This document shows positions 1-8,165 of a stretch of DNA of 58,700 bases, piece by piece. Both the position numbers and the translations under genes were made by a program. The notes under the pieces were generated by a model. The model worked only from the letters and a program-made list of their open reading frames with translations, searched no databases and was not told the origin of the DNA. Source of the DNA: Dehalococcoidia bacterium (GTDB taxonomy: Bacteria > Chloroflexota > Dehalococcoidia > UBA3495); NCBI GenBank assembly GCA_030753265.1, contig JASMCQ010000079.1:1-58700 (forward strand), read 5' to 3'. Position 1 is the first letter of the stretch. Every line of letters begins with the position of its first letter.

Positions 1-885
1 ATGATCGTTTTCGGCAAACACCAGTGGCTGAGCCGTGGGGAAGCCTTTTCCGTGGTGTTCGGCTATCTGTCCCGCTTCTCCATCACCGAGGTCCGGGTGG
101 CCGAGCCGGAGGTGTGCCGTGAGTGCGGCGTTTCCTGCGAAGGCGAGGATGGCCGGTGCGTGGACTGCTACGAATGCTTGGAATATGCCGAGCACTGGGA
201 GTTCAACCTCCGTCCCTTGGCGGTGGGGTTGAACAATCCGGGCCGGGTGACCGGCGACGTGATGGCCATGGTGCTGCTGATCCTGGCCACCGTCACTTTC
301 GACGGCTTCGGCGCCACACCGGAGTGGCTGGAAGTCCAGAGCTACTTTATCAACCTGTTTCCGAATCTGACCTACGAGGCCCTCAACGGGCTCACGATCG
401 CCAACACCCTCGGCCTCATCGGTGTGCCCGCGACCTTCGCGGTCTTCTACCTGAGCTTCACCTACCTGATGCACCGGTCGGTAGGGAGGCGGAACGGGAC
501 TTCCGCTTTGGCCAAGGCCTTCGTATTCTCGCTGATACCGATCGCCCTGGCGTACAACTTCGCCCACTTCCTCAGCTTCCTGCTGATCCAGGGGCAGCAG
601 ATCATCCCCCTGGTGTCCGACCCCTTTGGCGCGGATTGGGACCTCTTTGGCACAGCCGACTACGTGATTGACATCGGCATCATCAACGCCCGGTTCGTCT
701 GGTTCTTCTCCGTGGCGGTGATCGTGGCCGGCCACGTGATCGCCGTGTACCTGGCCCACATCCGAGCCGTGCAGCTCTTCACCATCCGGAGCCTGGTGGT
801 CAAGAGCCAGCTTCCAATGCTGGGGCTGATGGTGTTATATACCGTGGTAAGCCTGTGGATTGTCTCCCGCCCCATCGTGGAGTGA
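1..885 (+). CDS. Polytopic membrane protein, probably C-terminal part (5' end outside window)
   Basis: The visible 294 residues contain about six hydrophobic segments, at roughly 85-105, 130-155, 170-195, 225-255 and 270-290. A soluble Cys-rich stretch near residues 38-60 has the spacing C-x2-C...C...C-x2-C-x2-C and could bind a metal. The frame is open from base 1 and the ATG there has no upstream context, so the true start is probably outside the window. The next gene is the cytochrome oxidase assembly factor CtaG, so a link to respiration is possible but unproven. No catalytic motif is recognisable. The reading frame is secure but the function is unknown. Confidence 0.75.
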   Translation: MIVFGKHQWLSRGEAFSVVFGYLSRFSITEVRVAEPEVCRECGVSCEGEDGRCVDCYECLEYAEHWEFNLRPLAVGLNNPGRVTGDVMAMVLLILATVTFDGFGATPEWLEVQSYFINLFPNLTYEALNGLTIANTLGLIGVPATFAVFYLSFTYLMHRSVGRRNGTSALAKAFVFSLIPIALAYNFAHFLSFLLIQGQQIIPLVSDPFGADWDLFGTADYVIDIGIINARFVWFFSVAVIVAGHVIAVYLAHIRAVQLFTIRSLVVKSQLPMLGLMVLYTVVSLWIVSRPIVE

Positions 886-968
886 CCGCCTGGCGGATGG
901 GGCTGGTCGCCGGGCTATATGTCGGACCATCCGGCGGACTATGTGAAAAGAAACGCGCGGTGTTGGGC

Positions 969-1937
969 GTGAGCTTCAGGTTCTGGCTATTCAGCCTGGG
1001 TGCGCTGGCCCTGGCGCTGCCTTGGGTCCTGGGGGTAACTCCGGCCCACGCCCATGGCGGCGTGGATTCCGGGCAGAACGTCGCGACGGCCTGGAACTGG
1101 GAGCCGACCGTCCCCCTGGGCCTCCTCCTGGCCGGAGCCCTGTACGTGGCTGGACTCCGGAACTGGAAAAACCCGAGCCATCCCATCAACGCCTGGCAGC
1201 GGGTCTCTTTCTTCGCCGGGCTTGGCGTCATCTTTCTGGCGCTCCAGTCGCCGCTGGACCCTCTTTCCGACCACCTGTTCCTGGCGCACCAGGTACAGCA
1301 CCTGGTGCTCCGGATGATCGGGCCGCCCCTCATCCTGCTGGGCGCGCCCCTCACGCCGCTGCTGCGAGGACTTCCAACGGCCGCCCGGCAGCGAGTGGTC
1401 CGGCCCTTGGCCGGGAACGCGGTCATTCGACGCCTCTACGCCTTTCTCACCCACCCGATGGTGGCCGCCGTGTTGTTCCTGGGGACCCTGTTCTTCTGGC
1501 AGGGGCAAGGACCCCACAACCTCTCCTTGAGAAATGACGGTGTTCACTACCTCATGCACCTGACCATGCTGTTCACCGGCATCCTCTTCTGGTGGGTGAT
1601 CATCGACCTGAAGCCCCACCGCGCCCGGATGCCCTACGTGGCCCGGGCCCTGTACCTCGGCTTTCAGATCTTCCCCAACACGCTCCTGGGCGCGATAGTG
1701 ACCTTTTCTCCGGGCGTGCTCTACTCCGCCTACGGCGACGTGGAAAGGTTGTGGGGCCTATCCTTGCTGGCCGACCAGGCGATTGGCGGGACCATACTCT
1801 GGATACCCGGGGACATGATGTTCCTGATCGCGGCGGGCATCATGGTGGGGTTGTGGTTCCGGCAGGAGGAAGAGAAGGGCCGAGCCGGTGTGGCCGATAC
1901 CCCTCCGGTTCCTTCGCCCGGCCGGCCGGGCCGATAG
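969..1937 (+). CDS. ctaG: CtaG-type cytochrome c oxidase assembly protein
   Basis: This is a membrane protein of the caa3-type CtaG family, which helps copper delivery and assembly of aa3/caa3 cytochrome c oxidase. It shows about seven transmembrane segments and family-typical histidines in membrane segments, including the stretch FLAHQVQHLVLRM and the later HYLMHLTMLF. I chose the GTG at 969 because it is followed by a signal-like segment ending PAHAHGG. In-frame starts also exist at 897 (ATG) and 855 (overlapping the upstream gene), but that extension has no clear coding character. With the ctaA-ctaB pair near 53-54 kb it indicates a haem-copper oxidase in this organism. The function is fairly secure and the start is uncertain. 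Confidence 0.85.
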   Translation: MSFRFWLFSLGALALALPWVLGVTPAHAHGGVDSGQNVATAWNWEPTVPLGLLLAGALYVAGLRNWKNPSHPINAWQRVSFFAGLGVIFLALQSPLDPLSDHLFLAHQVQHLVLRMIGPPLILLGAPLTPLLRGLPTAARQRVVRPLAGNAVIRRLYAFLTHPMVAAVLFLGTLFFWQGQGPHNLSLRNDGVHYLMHLTMLFTGILFWWVIIDLKPHRARMPYVARALYLGFQIFPNTLLGAIVTFSPGVLYSAYGDVERLWGLSLLADQAIGGTILWIPGDMMFLIAAGIMVGLWFRQEEEKGRAGVADTPPVPSPGRPGR

Positions 1938-1959
1938 GGGCCTGAGCCGACCGGTTCTC

Positions 1960-2005
1960 TTGACAACCGCACCGGTTTCGTAGATGGTACCCGTAGACGT
2001 ACCAT
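1960..2005 (+). promoter_or_regulatory. Possible promoter and operator upstream of the first SDR
   Basis: TTGACA lies at 1960-1965 and a poor -10 candidate (TAGATG) at 1981-1986, only 15 bp away. A 7-bp perfect inverted repeat, ATGGTAC (1984-1990) and GTACCAT (1999-2005), overlaps it with an 8-base loop. That arrangement could be a repressor operator. The SDR start follows at 2047. This rests on sequence pattern only. Confidence 0.3.
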
Positions 2006-2046
2006 TCGGACATATAGACTTGGACAAATAGACGAGGAGCGGTCCG

Positions 2047-2871
2047 ATGCCAGAACGACTCCCCAGATTGGCCAGATTGGAAGGAAAGGTTGCCATCGTC
2101 ACCGGCGCGGGGTCCAGCGGCGAGGGTATCGGCAACGGCAAGGCCACCGCGGTGCTGTTCGCCCGCGAAGGGGCCAAGGTGTTGCTGGTGGACATGGTAA
2201 AGGAGCGGGCCGAGGAGACCCTGGCCATGATCCACGAGGAAGAAGGCGAGGCATCACTGTTTCAGGCCGACGTCACCAGCGCCGCGGATTGCCGCCGCAT
2301 GGTGGAAACGGCCATGGAGCGGTACGGCCGCTTGGACATCCTGGACAACAACGTGGGGGTATCGCAACGGGGGACAGTGCTGGATGTCAGCGAGGAAGAC
2401 TGGGACCGGATACTAACGATCAACATCAAGACCATGGTGCAGGCGAGCAAAGCGGCCATCCCCCTGATGATCGAGAGCGGCGGCGGGGCCATCATCAACA
2501 TATCCTCCATCGCCGGGCTGCGGGCCCACAGCAGCACCCCATACAGCGTGTCCAAGGCCGGGGTCATCGGCCTGACTTTCTCCATGGCCGCGGACCACGC
2601 CAAGGACAACATCCGGGTCAACTGCATCGCCCCCGGCCTGCTCTACACGCCGATGACCGCTCCTCGGATGACCGCGGACCTGCGGGAGCACCGCAAGAAC
2701 GCCGCACCTCTGGCCACCGAGGGCACCGGCTGGGACGTGGGCTACGCGGCCCTCTTCCTGGCCAGCGACGAAGCGCGTTGGATCACCGGCATCGTGATGC
2801 CGGTGGACGCAGGGCTGCTGGCGGTTAGCCCGGCCACTTATGCCCCCATGGACCAGCAGACACGGGTTTAG
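2047..2871 (+). CDS. Short-chain dehydrogenase/reductase (classical SDR)
   Basis: A 274-residue classical SDR, expected to catalyse NAD(P)-dependent alcohol/ketone interconversion on an unknown substrate. The Rossmann glycine motif is TGAGSSGEGIG near residues 20-30, longer than the usual TGxxxGIG. The structural NNAG motif reads NNVG. The catalytic Ser is in ISSIAG, followed by YSVSK (the YxxxK pair) and NCIAPG. Residues with Asp after beta-strand 2 (LLVDM) suggest a preference for NAD(H). The ATG at 2047 is preceded by a GAGGAG-type ribosome site. A second SDR follows 290 bp downstream, so the two may act on related substrates, but they need not be one operon. Confidence 0.9.
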   Translation: MPERLPRLARLEGKVAIVTGAGSSGEGIGNGKATAVLFAREGAKVLLVDMVKERAEETLAMIHEEEGEASLFQADVTSAADCRRMVETAMERYGRLDILDNNVGVSQRGTVLDVSEEDWDRILTINIKTMVQASKAAIPLMIESGGGAIINISSIAGLRAHSSTPYSVSKAGVIGLTFSMAADHAKDNIRVNCIAPGLLYTPMTAPRMTADLREHRKNAAPLATEGTGWDVGYAALFLASDEARWITGIVMPVDAGLLAVSPATYAPMDQQTRV

Positions 2872-2902
2872 CGCCTGGTTTCGAAAATTGCCATCACGGT
2901 CA

Positions 2903-2966
2903 CCCGTTCACCTGAGCTTGTCGAAGGGCGCCGGGCCGGTGGTTCGACAGGTTCACCGCGAACGGT
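2903..2966. repeat. Dispersed palindromic repeat (GTTCG...GTCGAAC family), copy 1
   Basis: Two half-sites in opposite orientation (CCTGAGCTTGTCGAAGG and GGTTCGACAGGTTCACCGC) lie in the gap between the two SDR genes. Related sequences recur at 11371-11428, 20646-20676 and 26440-26510. They sit only in intergenic DNA and look like a REP/MITE-type family. Confidence 0.7.
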
Positions 2967-3162
2967 ATCTGTTATGCCGATTATCGAATCGAATGAAAGT
3001 GTTAGCCCTGGTTCTGTGTATTTCCGGTGACCCCGGGGGCAGGCCCTGAACTTTGCGCCCGGGCTTGGTTATGCTGGGTTTGCCGCGCCGTCCCCTCGTC
3101 CCGTTGGCGGCGCCGGCTCACGATGAACCTGGCCGGAGCTAGCAGATATTGGGAGGCTCGGC

Positions 3163-3915
3163 ATGAGGCTTGAGGGAAAGGTAGCGTTCATCAGCGGGGG
3201 CGCCAGGGGCATGGGCGCCGTCGAAGCCATCATGTTCGCGAAGGAGGGGGCCAAGGTCGCCATCGGGGACCTGCTCGAGGACGAAGGCCGGAAGGTGGTC
3301 GAGCAGATCAACGAGACCGGAGGCCAGGCCCTGTTTGTTCGTCTGGATGTGACCAGCGAGTCCGAATGGCAGAAGGCTATTGCTGCCACTGTCGAGGCTT
3401 TCGGCAAGCTGGATGTGCTGGTGAACAACGCCGGAATCCGCGCTCAGGGCAAGGTGGAAGACGTCACCGTGGAAGCCTGGGACCTGGTGATGAACGTGAA
3501 CGCCAAGGGCACCTTCCTAGGCACCAAGACCGCCATCCCCGAGATGCGCCGGGCCGGCGGCGGCTCCATCGTCAACATCTCTTCCCAGCTGGGGCTGGTG
3601 GGGACCGCCACGAGCAGTCCCCAATACTCAGCGTCCAAAGGCGCGATAAGGCTGTTCACCAAGGCGACGGCCATTCAATACGCCAAAGACGCCATACGGG
3701 TCAACTCGGTACACCCGGGTCCCATCGCTACTCCGATGACCGAGGCGGGCCGGGCCGATCCCCAACGATACAAGATGATGGTCTCCGGCATTCCCCTGGG
3801 CCGGTACGGCGAGTCGGAGGACGTGGCCTATGGTGTGGTGTTCCTGGCGTCCGACGAGTCGTCCTTCATGACCGGCAGCGAGCTGGTCATCGACGGCGGC
3901 TGGACGGCCCAGTAA
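3163..3915 (+). CDS. Short-chain dehydrogenase/reductase (classical SDR)
   Basis: A 250-residue SDR of typical length for 3-oxoacyl-ACP reductase-like or hydroxysteroid dehydrogenase-like enzymes. It has the glycine motif SGGARGMG, an acidic residue after beta-2 (IGDLLED) that favours NAD(H), an intact NNAG, the catalytic Ser in ISSQLG, QYSASK for Tyr/Lys, and VHPGPIATPM. The C-terminus is the familiar DGGWTAQ. The ATG follows a GGGAGG ribosome site. The substrate cannot be read from sequence. Its 3' end faces the 3' end of the zinc-ribbon gene on the other strand. Confidence 0.9.
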   Translation: MRLEGKVAFISGGARGMGAVEAIMFAKEGAKVAIGDLLEDEGRKVVEQINETGGQALFVRLDVTSESEWQKAIAATVEAFGKLDVLVNNAGIRAQGKVEDVTVEAWDLVMNVNAKGTFLGTKTAIPEMRRAGGGSIVNISSQLGLVGTATSSPQYSASKGAIRLFTKATAIQYAKDAIRVNSVHPGPIATPMTEAGRADPQRYKMMVSGIPLGRYGESEDVAYGVVFLASDESSFMTGSELVIDGGWTAQ

Positions 3916-3970
3916 AAGGATCGAGGGCGGCCTGTAGCTGAATAGGCTCTGAGTCAATATCCGGCCATCG

Positions 3971-4387
3971 TCAATCCGCGCTCTGGTCGCATTCGCCGAT
4001 GGTGCGCAGGTCGTTGAGCCGTTCCCGGACGATGCGTATCTGGCGCGATCCCCGGTCCAACAGGACCGCAATCTCCCGGACGCTCCTCCCTTCGTCAAGA
4101 AGGCGGATGGCCTCCCGGTTTCTGCTCCACCACAGGTTTTCGCCGCGGACTTTGGCCGATATCACGGAGTTGATGTCCCGGGCGGCCCGTCTGTTCCGGC
4201 GAAACCTGACGGGCATTGGCCTGCCTGCCGGAGCCAGGACGCGGACCGGCTTGTCAGCGACCGGGCGCAGGTCCGTGGGCGGTGGCAGAGGATAGTAGTA
4301 CCGGCCACATTGCCAGCATCTCCACTCGTCCTCGTCCAAAACCAGGTCACCACCGCACTTACGGCAGGATTTGAGCATACACAACAT
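3971..4387 (-). CDS. Zinc-ribbon plus helix-turn-helix-like small protein
   Basis: This 138-residue protein begins with a zinc ribbon (CRKCGG...CWQCGRYYYP, two CxxC knuckles about 14 residues apart). It ends with a helical segment (EAIRLLDEGRSVREIAVLLD followed by RQIRIVRERL) that resembles the helix-turn-helix of resolvase or sigma-like DNA-binding domains. A basic linker (RFRRNRRAARD) joins them. The likely role is DNA binding or transcription regulation; the target is unknown. I place the start at the ATG 4387, which follows GGGGGTGG, although a GTG at 4396 is also in frame. It is convergent with the preceding SDR. Confidence 0.65.
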   Translation of the reverse strand: MLCMLKSCRKCGGDLVLDEDEWRCWQCGRYYYPLPPPTDLRPVADKPVRVLAPAGRPMPVRFRRNRRAARDINSVISAKVRGENLWWSRNREAIRLLDEGRSVREIAVLLDRGSRQIRIVRERLNDLRTIGECDQSAD

Positions 4388-4686
4388 GCGAACCACCCCC
4401 GGACGACCGGCCCCCGGCCTCCAATGTATTCACTCCACGGCTTCTATTTAAACCAATAACCGGCCTAACGAACCATGCCCGACGCCCCGCAAATCCTGTG
4501 AGCCTGGTCACATTGGAGGCTCGCCGGCGGGGGGTAGGCGCGGCTGAATGCCGGGGTAGCGTGGATCGGGTCCGCCGGGGGGAGGGCCGGCCTCCGGAAG
4601 GTTTGCGTTGGGGGCCGTATGTGTTTATTATTAGCTCCGGCCGAGGGAAGAAGCCGGCAAGTATCAAGCGCAGGAGTTGAGCCGTC
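4388..4686. other. Intergenic stretch between the zinc-ribbon gene and the crotonase gene
   Basis: About 300 bp separate these divergently transcribed genes, so promoters for both should lie here. I see no near-consensus -35/-10 pair, no strong hairpin and no credible small gene. A 60-codon open frame at 4498-4680 has no ribosome site and no protein-like features. Confidence 0.5.
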
Positions 4687-5460
4687 ATGAGCTACGAGGT
4701 CATCAAGACCGACCGGGTGGACCGGGTCGCCATCATCACCTTGAACCGCCCCGAGGTGCTCAACGCCCTGAGCCTCCAATTGGTCCGGGAAGTGAACGAG
4801 GCCGTGACGGAGATGGAGCAAGACGACGCTGTCGGGGCGATCATCCTCACCGGGTCGGGAGAACGGGCCTTCTCCGCGGGGGCGGATATCCACGAGAACC
4901 GGGAGCTTTCCCCCGAGGAGCACGAGCGAGGCACGGCGAACCGGGCCACGTACACCTGGCACCTGGCTACCAGCTCCAAACCGATCATCGGCGCCATCAA
5001 CGGGCTGTGCTACGGGGGCGGGACGGTTATGGCCACCTCGCTAGACCTCCTGATGGGCTGCGAGAAATCCAGTTTCCGGTTCCTGGCGGTGAACTACGGC
5101 CAGATGAACGCCACCTGGAGCCTGCCCGTGTTGGTCGGCCTGCCCAGGGCCAAAGAGCTGCTCTACAGTGGCCGGGAGGTCTTCGCCGAAGAGGCGTACC
5201 GGATCGGGCTGCTGAACCACATGGTGCCCTCGGGCCAGCTGATGGACAAGGCGGTGGAGGTTGCGGCCGGATTTGCGAAGAACCGCCCGCAGTCGCTATC
5301 CAACATCAAGCAGATGCTCCTGGAGCATACCGGCCTGCCGCTGGAGGAACAGTTCCAGAACGAGATCAACGCCAGACAAGGCCGGTTCAAAGGTCTCTCG
5401 GTGGAAGAGGGCTTCAGCGACTTCCTGGACCGCAAGGGCCGCAAGCCGCGGGAATCTTGA
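4687..5460 (+). CDS. Crotonase-fold protein (enoyl-CoA hydratase/isomerase family), both catalytic Glu positions changed
   Basis: The 257-residue length, the N-terminal strand pattern (VAIITLNRPEVLNALS) and the CoA-binding/oxyanion motifs FSAGADI and NGLCYGGG place it in the crotonase superfamily. In true enoyl-CoA hydratases the second loop reads GGGCEL and is followed about 20 residues later by PE. Here the corresponding stretches are GGGTVM and LAVNYGQ, so both catalytic glutamates are missing. Simple hydration is therefore unlikely; an isomerase, hydrolase or lyase of the same fold is more plausible. The start ATG follows CAGGAG with good spacing. It stands alone between non-coding gaps. 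Confidence 0.85.
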   Translation: MSYEVIKTDRVDRVAIITLNRPEVLNALSLQLVREVNEAVTEMEQDDAVGAIILTGSGERAFSAGADIHENRELSPEEHERGTANRATYTWHLATSSKPIIGAINGLCYGGGTVMATSLDLLMGCEKSSFRFLAVNYGQMNATWSLPVLVGLPRAKELLYSGREVFAEEAYRIGLLNHMVPSGQLMDKAVEVAAGFAKNRPQSLSNIKQMLLEHTGLPLEEQFQNEINARQGRFKGLSVEEGFSDFLDRKGRKPRES

Positions 5461-5651
5461 ACCTGGGGCCCCAGGGGCGGGGTGGCCAGGGCCGCGGGCC
5501 GGGGCTGCCCCTGGGATGGCGATAGACCTTCCAGCCCGGACCTCATCGCCAACTTTTCCGAGGCCTGACTCCCGGCCGTTCGGGTTACCGGCCGCGGCCG
5601 GCCCTCGGCCTTGGTAGCGCCGGTCAATCGCCCATAGGTGGTTCAGCAGAT

Positions 5652-7082
5652 TTGACACAGCTCTCATCCGCCACAACCAGCCGGCCCGGGTCGCTGGCGA
5701 TTAAGCTGGTCCTCCCCTGGGTGGCCTTTGGCGCCATTCTGCTGGCGCCTACGCCGGAAGGGCTGACCCCGGAGGGCCAGCGCTCCCTGGCGGTGATGGC
5801 CCTGGCGGTGTTGCTGTGGGCCACGGAAGCGTTACCCATCGCCGTCACCGGCCTGATGGGCATGGTCCTGCTGGTGCTGCTCAAGGCCGTGCCCAACGTG
5901 GAAACCGGGCTGTACGGGTTCTCCCAGCCGGTAGCCTACTTCCTCATCGGGATTCTGACCCTGGGGCTGGCCGTGCGGCAGTCCGGCCTGGCCGAGCGGC
6001 TGGCCGTGTACTTGATCCGGCTGGCCGGCGGCAGCCCTCGGGCGCTGTACGTTCAGATGCTGGTCTCCTTCGCCGCCCTGACCTTTGCCCTCCCTTCCGC
6101 CAGCACCAGGGGCGCCATCCTGGTTCACGTGTACGAGCAGGTGATGGAACGCTGGCAGATCCCGAAACAGTCCCCCTTGCACCAGGCGATAATGACGGCG
6201 ATGGGAGCGCTGAACCGCCTCGCCTCCACGGCGCTTCTGGCCGGCGGCATCACCCCGATCGTGGCCTCGGGACTGATGGGGCAGCTGCTCGACGAAAAGT
6301 TTTCCTGGAGCAGGTGGTTCGTGCTGATGGCCCCTCCCTTCTACTTGATCCTGGTGATCGGGGGCGCCGTCGTGTACTTCATGTTCCGGTCCGGCTTCAA
6401 GCTGGACCGCGCGATTCAGGTGGAAAGCATAGCCACCGGACCCGTGAGGCTGGCCGAAGTGAAGGCCGGTTGCATCGCGCTGGGCACGGCTCTGCTATGG
6501 TTCACCGATTTCGCCCACCACCTGGCGCCCTCGGTGCCCGCCCTGATTGCCCTGACCGTGATCCTGTTGCCCAAGGTAGGGCTGCTGTCCTGGCGGGATT
6601 TTGAATCCAACCTGGGCTGGAGCAACTTCTTCGTAATCGCCACCTCGTTGTCTTTGGCCAACGCCCTGGTCGCCAGCGGGGCCGCCGAGTGGTTCGCCGA
6701 AACCCTGGTGGGCTGGGTAGGGGGGCTCCGCGGCTCCCCCTATTTGCTGCTGCTCGCCCTGGCCGGCGCCGCGGCGGGGATCCGCGTGTTCATGCTCAAC
6801 ATCTCCGGATATCTGGCCTTTCTCCTACCGGTGGCCATGTCCACCGGGGCGGCCCTGGGGCTCAATCCCCTGGTCTGCGGCCTGACGGTGGTGATCATGG
6901 GTGACGCCGTGGTCTACTATCCGGCGGCCAGCGCCTCCAGCGTCCTCGTCTTCCAGCGGGGCAACATCAGCGCCCCCGCCGTGTTCCGGCTGGGCTTGAT
7001 AATGACCCTGGTGGCCGCGTTGGTGCTGTTCACCGTGGTGCTCCCCTACTGGAACCTGGTGGGGGAAAGCCTGACCCGGTAG
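5652..7082 (+). CDS. SLC13/DASS-type anion:sodium symporter
   Basis: A 476-residue inner-membrane protein with about 11-12 hydrophobic segments and the two-half repeat of divalent anion/sodium symporters. Features include LLWATEALPIAVTGLMGMVLLVLL near the N-terminus, the first helical hairpin region around LTFALPSASTRGAILV, and ASTALLAGGITPI. The substrate could be a dicarboxylate, sulfate or another small anion; the sequence does not decide. The start used is a TTG at 5652 with AGGTGG about 11 bases upstream, and no better in-frame start precedes the first helix. A perfect palindrome lies about 50 bp after the stop codon. Confidence 0.85.
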   Translation: MTQLSSATTSRPGSLAIKLVLPWVAFGAILLAPTPEGLTPEGQRSLAVMALAVLLWATEALPIAVTGLMGMVLLVLLKAVPNVETGLYGFSQPVAYFLIGILTLGLAVRQSGLAERLAVYLIRLAGGSPRALYVQMLVSFAALTFALPSASTRGAILVHVYEQVMERWQIPKQSPLHQAIMTAMGALNRLASTALLAGGITPIVASGLMGQLLDEKFSWSRWFVLMAPPFYLILVIGGAVVYFMFRSGFKLDRAIQVESIATGPVRLAEVKAGCIALGTALLWFTDFAHHLAPSVPALIALTVILLPKVGLLSWRDFESNLGWSNFFVIATSLSLANALVASGAAEWFAETLVGWVGGLRGSPYLLLLALAGAAAGIRVFMLNISGYLAFLLPVAMSTGAALGLNPLVCGLTVVIMGDAVVYYPAASASSVLVFQRGNISAPAVFRLGLIMTLVAALVLFTVVLPYWNLVGESLTR

Positions 7083-7131
7083 ACACGCCGCAAATTCATT
7101 GACTCCAAGCCTGGGTTCTTTAGGAGGGGTC

Positions 7132-7169
7132 TCAGGGGGACCCTTTCTTGCAAGAAAGGGTCCCCCTGA
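7132..7169. repeat. Perfect 38-bp palindrome between the transporter and cupin genes
   Basis: The arms TCAGGGGGACCCTTTCTTG (7132-7150) and CAAGAAAGGGTCCCCCTGA (7151-7169) are exact complements with no loop. Flanking bases extend the symmetry imperfectly (TTAGG on the left, CCCTAA on the right at 7174-7179). No run of T follows directly, so it is not a standard terminator, though it may act as a 3'-end hairpin. It looks like a mobile palindromic unit. Confidence 0.7.
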
Positions 7170-7241
7170 CGCTTCCCTAAAAACAACTGGCGCTCAGGCC
7201 GTCACCTACATTACGGCCACAGCAATCGGAGGCCCGTCGTC

Positions 7242-7682
7242 ATGGACCAACTATCCCAGGAGCAACCACCGCCGGTGGGGCGGCGGAACCCACAGCCAGA
7301 CGCCGCCGCTCCCGACGGGTCCGAGGTCCGGTTGCTCGTCGACCACCGGCACGGCGCCGCCCGCGCCAGCCTCTGCGAGGTGACCCTGCTAGCGGGCCAG
7401 GTGTCGCGGCCGGTGTGGCACCGGCGGGTGGAGGAGATCTGGTACGTCCTGGAGGGCCACGGGCAAATATGGCGGTGCCCGCCCGGCGCCGGCCCCGATG
7501 CTATGGCCACGGTGCCGGTGGGCCCAGGCGACGCCCTGACGATCCCCCCGGGCTGGCGCTTCCAGTTCAGCGCCGGGCGCGGCGGACTGTTGCGGTTTCT
7601 CTGCTACACGTCACCCCTCTGGCCCGGCCCGAACGAGGCCCAACCGGCAGAGCACGGCGGCTTAGGTGAGGCGACGGCGTGA
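7242..7682 (+). CDS. Small cupin-domain protein
   Basis: A 146-residue protein with one cupin barrel. Motif 1 reads HRRVEEIWYVLEGHG, where the usual second histidine of HxH is replaced, leaving H and E as possible ligands. Motif 2 reads PVGPGDALTIPPGWRFQF, close to the consensus turn but with a Trp where a ligand His often sits. Metal binding is therefore doubtful. A sensor or sugar/small-ligand binding role is possible. The N-terminal 30 residues are Pro-rich and probably unstructured. The gene ends 30 bp before a strong promoter and T-box leader, so it belongs to a different transcription unit from trpB2. Confidence 0.7.
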   Translation: MDQLSQEQPPPVGRRNPQPDAAAPDGSEVRLLVDHRHGAARASLCEVTLLAGQVSRPVWHRRVEEIWYVLEGHGQIWRCPPGAGPDAMATVPVGPGDALTIPPGWRFQFSAGRGGLLRFLCYTSPLWPGPNEAQPAEHGGLGEATA

Positions 7683-7711
7683 AGGGGGTATTCCAGTCAT
7701 CTTTCTTGCGC

Positions 7712-7740
7712 TTGACACCCCAACACCCCCCACCTATACT
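7712..7740 (+). promoter_or_regulatory. Near-consensus sigma-70 type promoter of the trp T-box leader
   Basis: TTGACA at 7712-7717 and TATACT at 7735-7740 are separated by exactly 17 bp. Transcription should start near 7747, just before the T-box leader. It is one of the best promoter matches in the window. Confidence 0.85.
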
Positions 7741-7746
7741 TCTCCG

Positions 7747-8101
7747 TACAATTTAGGCTCAAAGGCTGTGAAGGGGAGTAGTAGGCTTCAAGCGAGGCTC
7801 AGAGAGCCGGGCTAGGTGGAAGCCGGCGCCAGGCGCGGAAGCACGAATGGACCCCGGAGCCGCAGGCCGATCAGGGGCGGCCCAACCGAGCGGATGGATA
7901 CAAGCCATTCCCAGTGTCGAGGCAGCGCTGCTAGGCCGCGACGGCTGGACCCCGTTAACGGTCCTAGGCACGGGAGTCACGTAGACCAGGACTCCTCCGC
8001 CGGTTGAGATGTTGGCGCCGTTCCGTCTACGCTCCGGGAACAGGGCCGGCAAAGAGGGTGGCATCGCGGCATCAGGCCCGTCCCCTTTGGGGCGGGTTTT
8101 T
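7747..8101 (+). promoter_or_regulatory. T-box leader, tRNA-Trp responsive (specifier TGG)
   Basis: T-box leaders bind uncharged tRNA and switch a terminator off. Stem I features are visible in order: GGGGAGTAGTA (from about 7773), AGAGAGCCGG (7801-7810) for the AG-bulge, GGTGGAAGCCGG (7815-7826) for the distal loop, and the specifier region GAA-TGG-A with TGG at 7848-7850, followed by CCCCGGAGCC. TGG is the tryptophan codon. The T-box proper AGGGTGGCATCGCGG lies at 8055-8069. Its TGGC bulge would pair with a tRNA ending GCCA, which fits the G discriminator base of bacterial tRNA-Trp. GGGCC (8043-8047) and GGCCC (8075-8079) can close the antiterminator. The leader precedes trpB2 and matches its pathway. 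Confidence 0.92.
8077..8101 (+). terminator. T-box regulated intrinsic terminator
   Basis: CCCGTCCCC (8077-8085) pairs with GGGGCGGG (8089-8096) with one bulged T and a short TTT loop, followed by five T. Its 5' arm overlaps the bases needed for the antiterminator, as expected for a T-box switch. Confidence 0.88.
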
Positions 8102-8165
8102 ACGTTTCACGCGGCCCTGATTTATTCTCGGCCCAAATGATTGCCAAATATCGGAGGTAAGGCAG

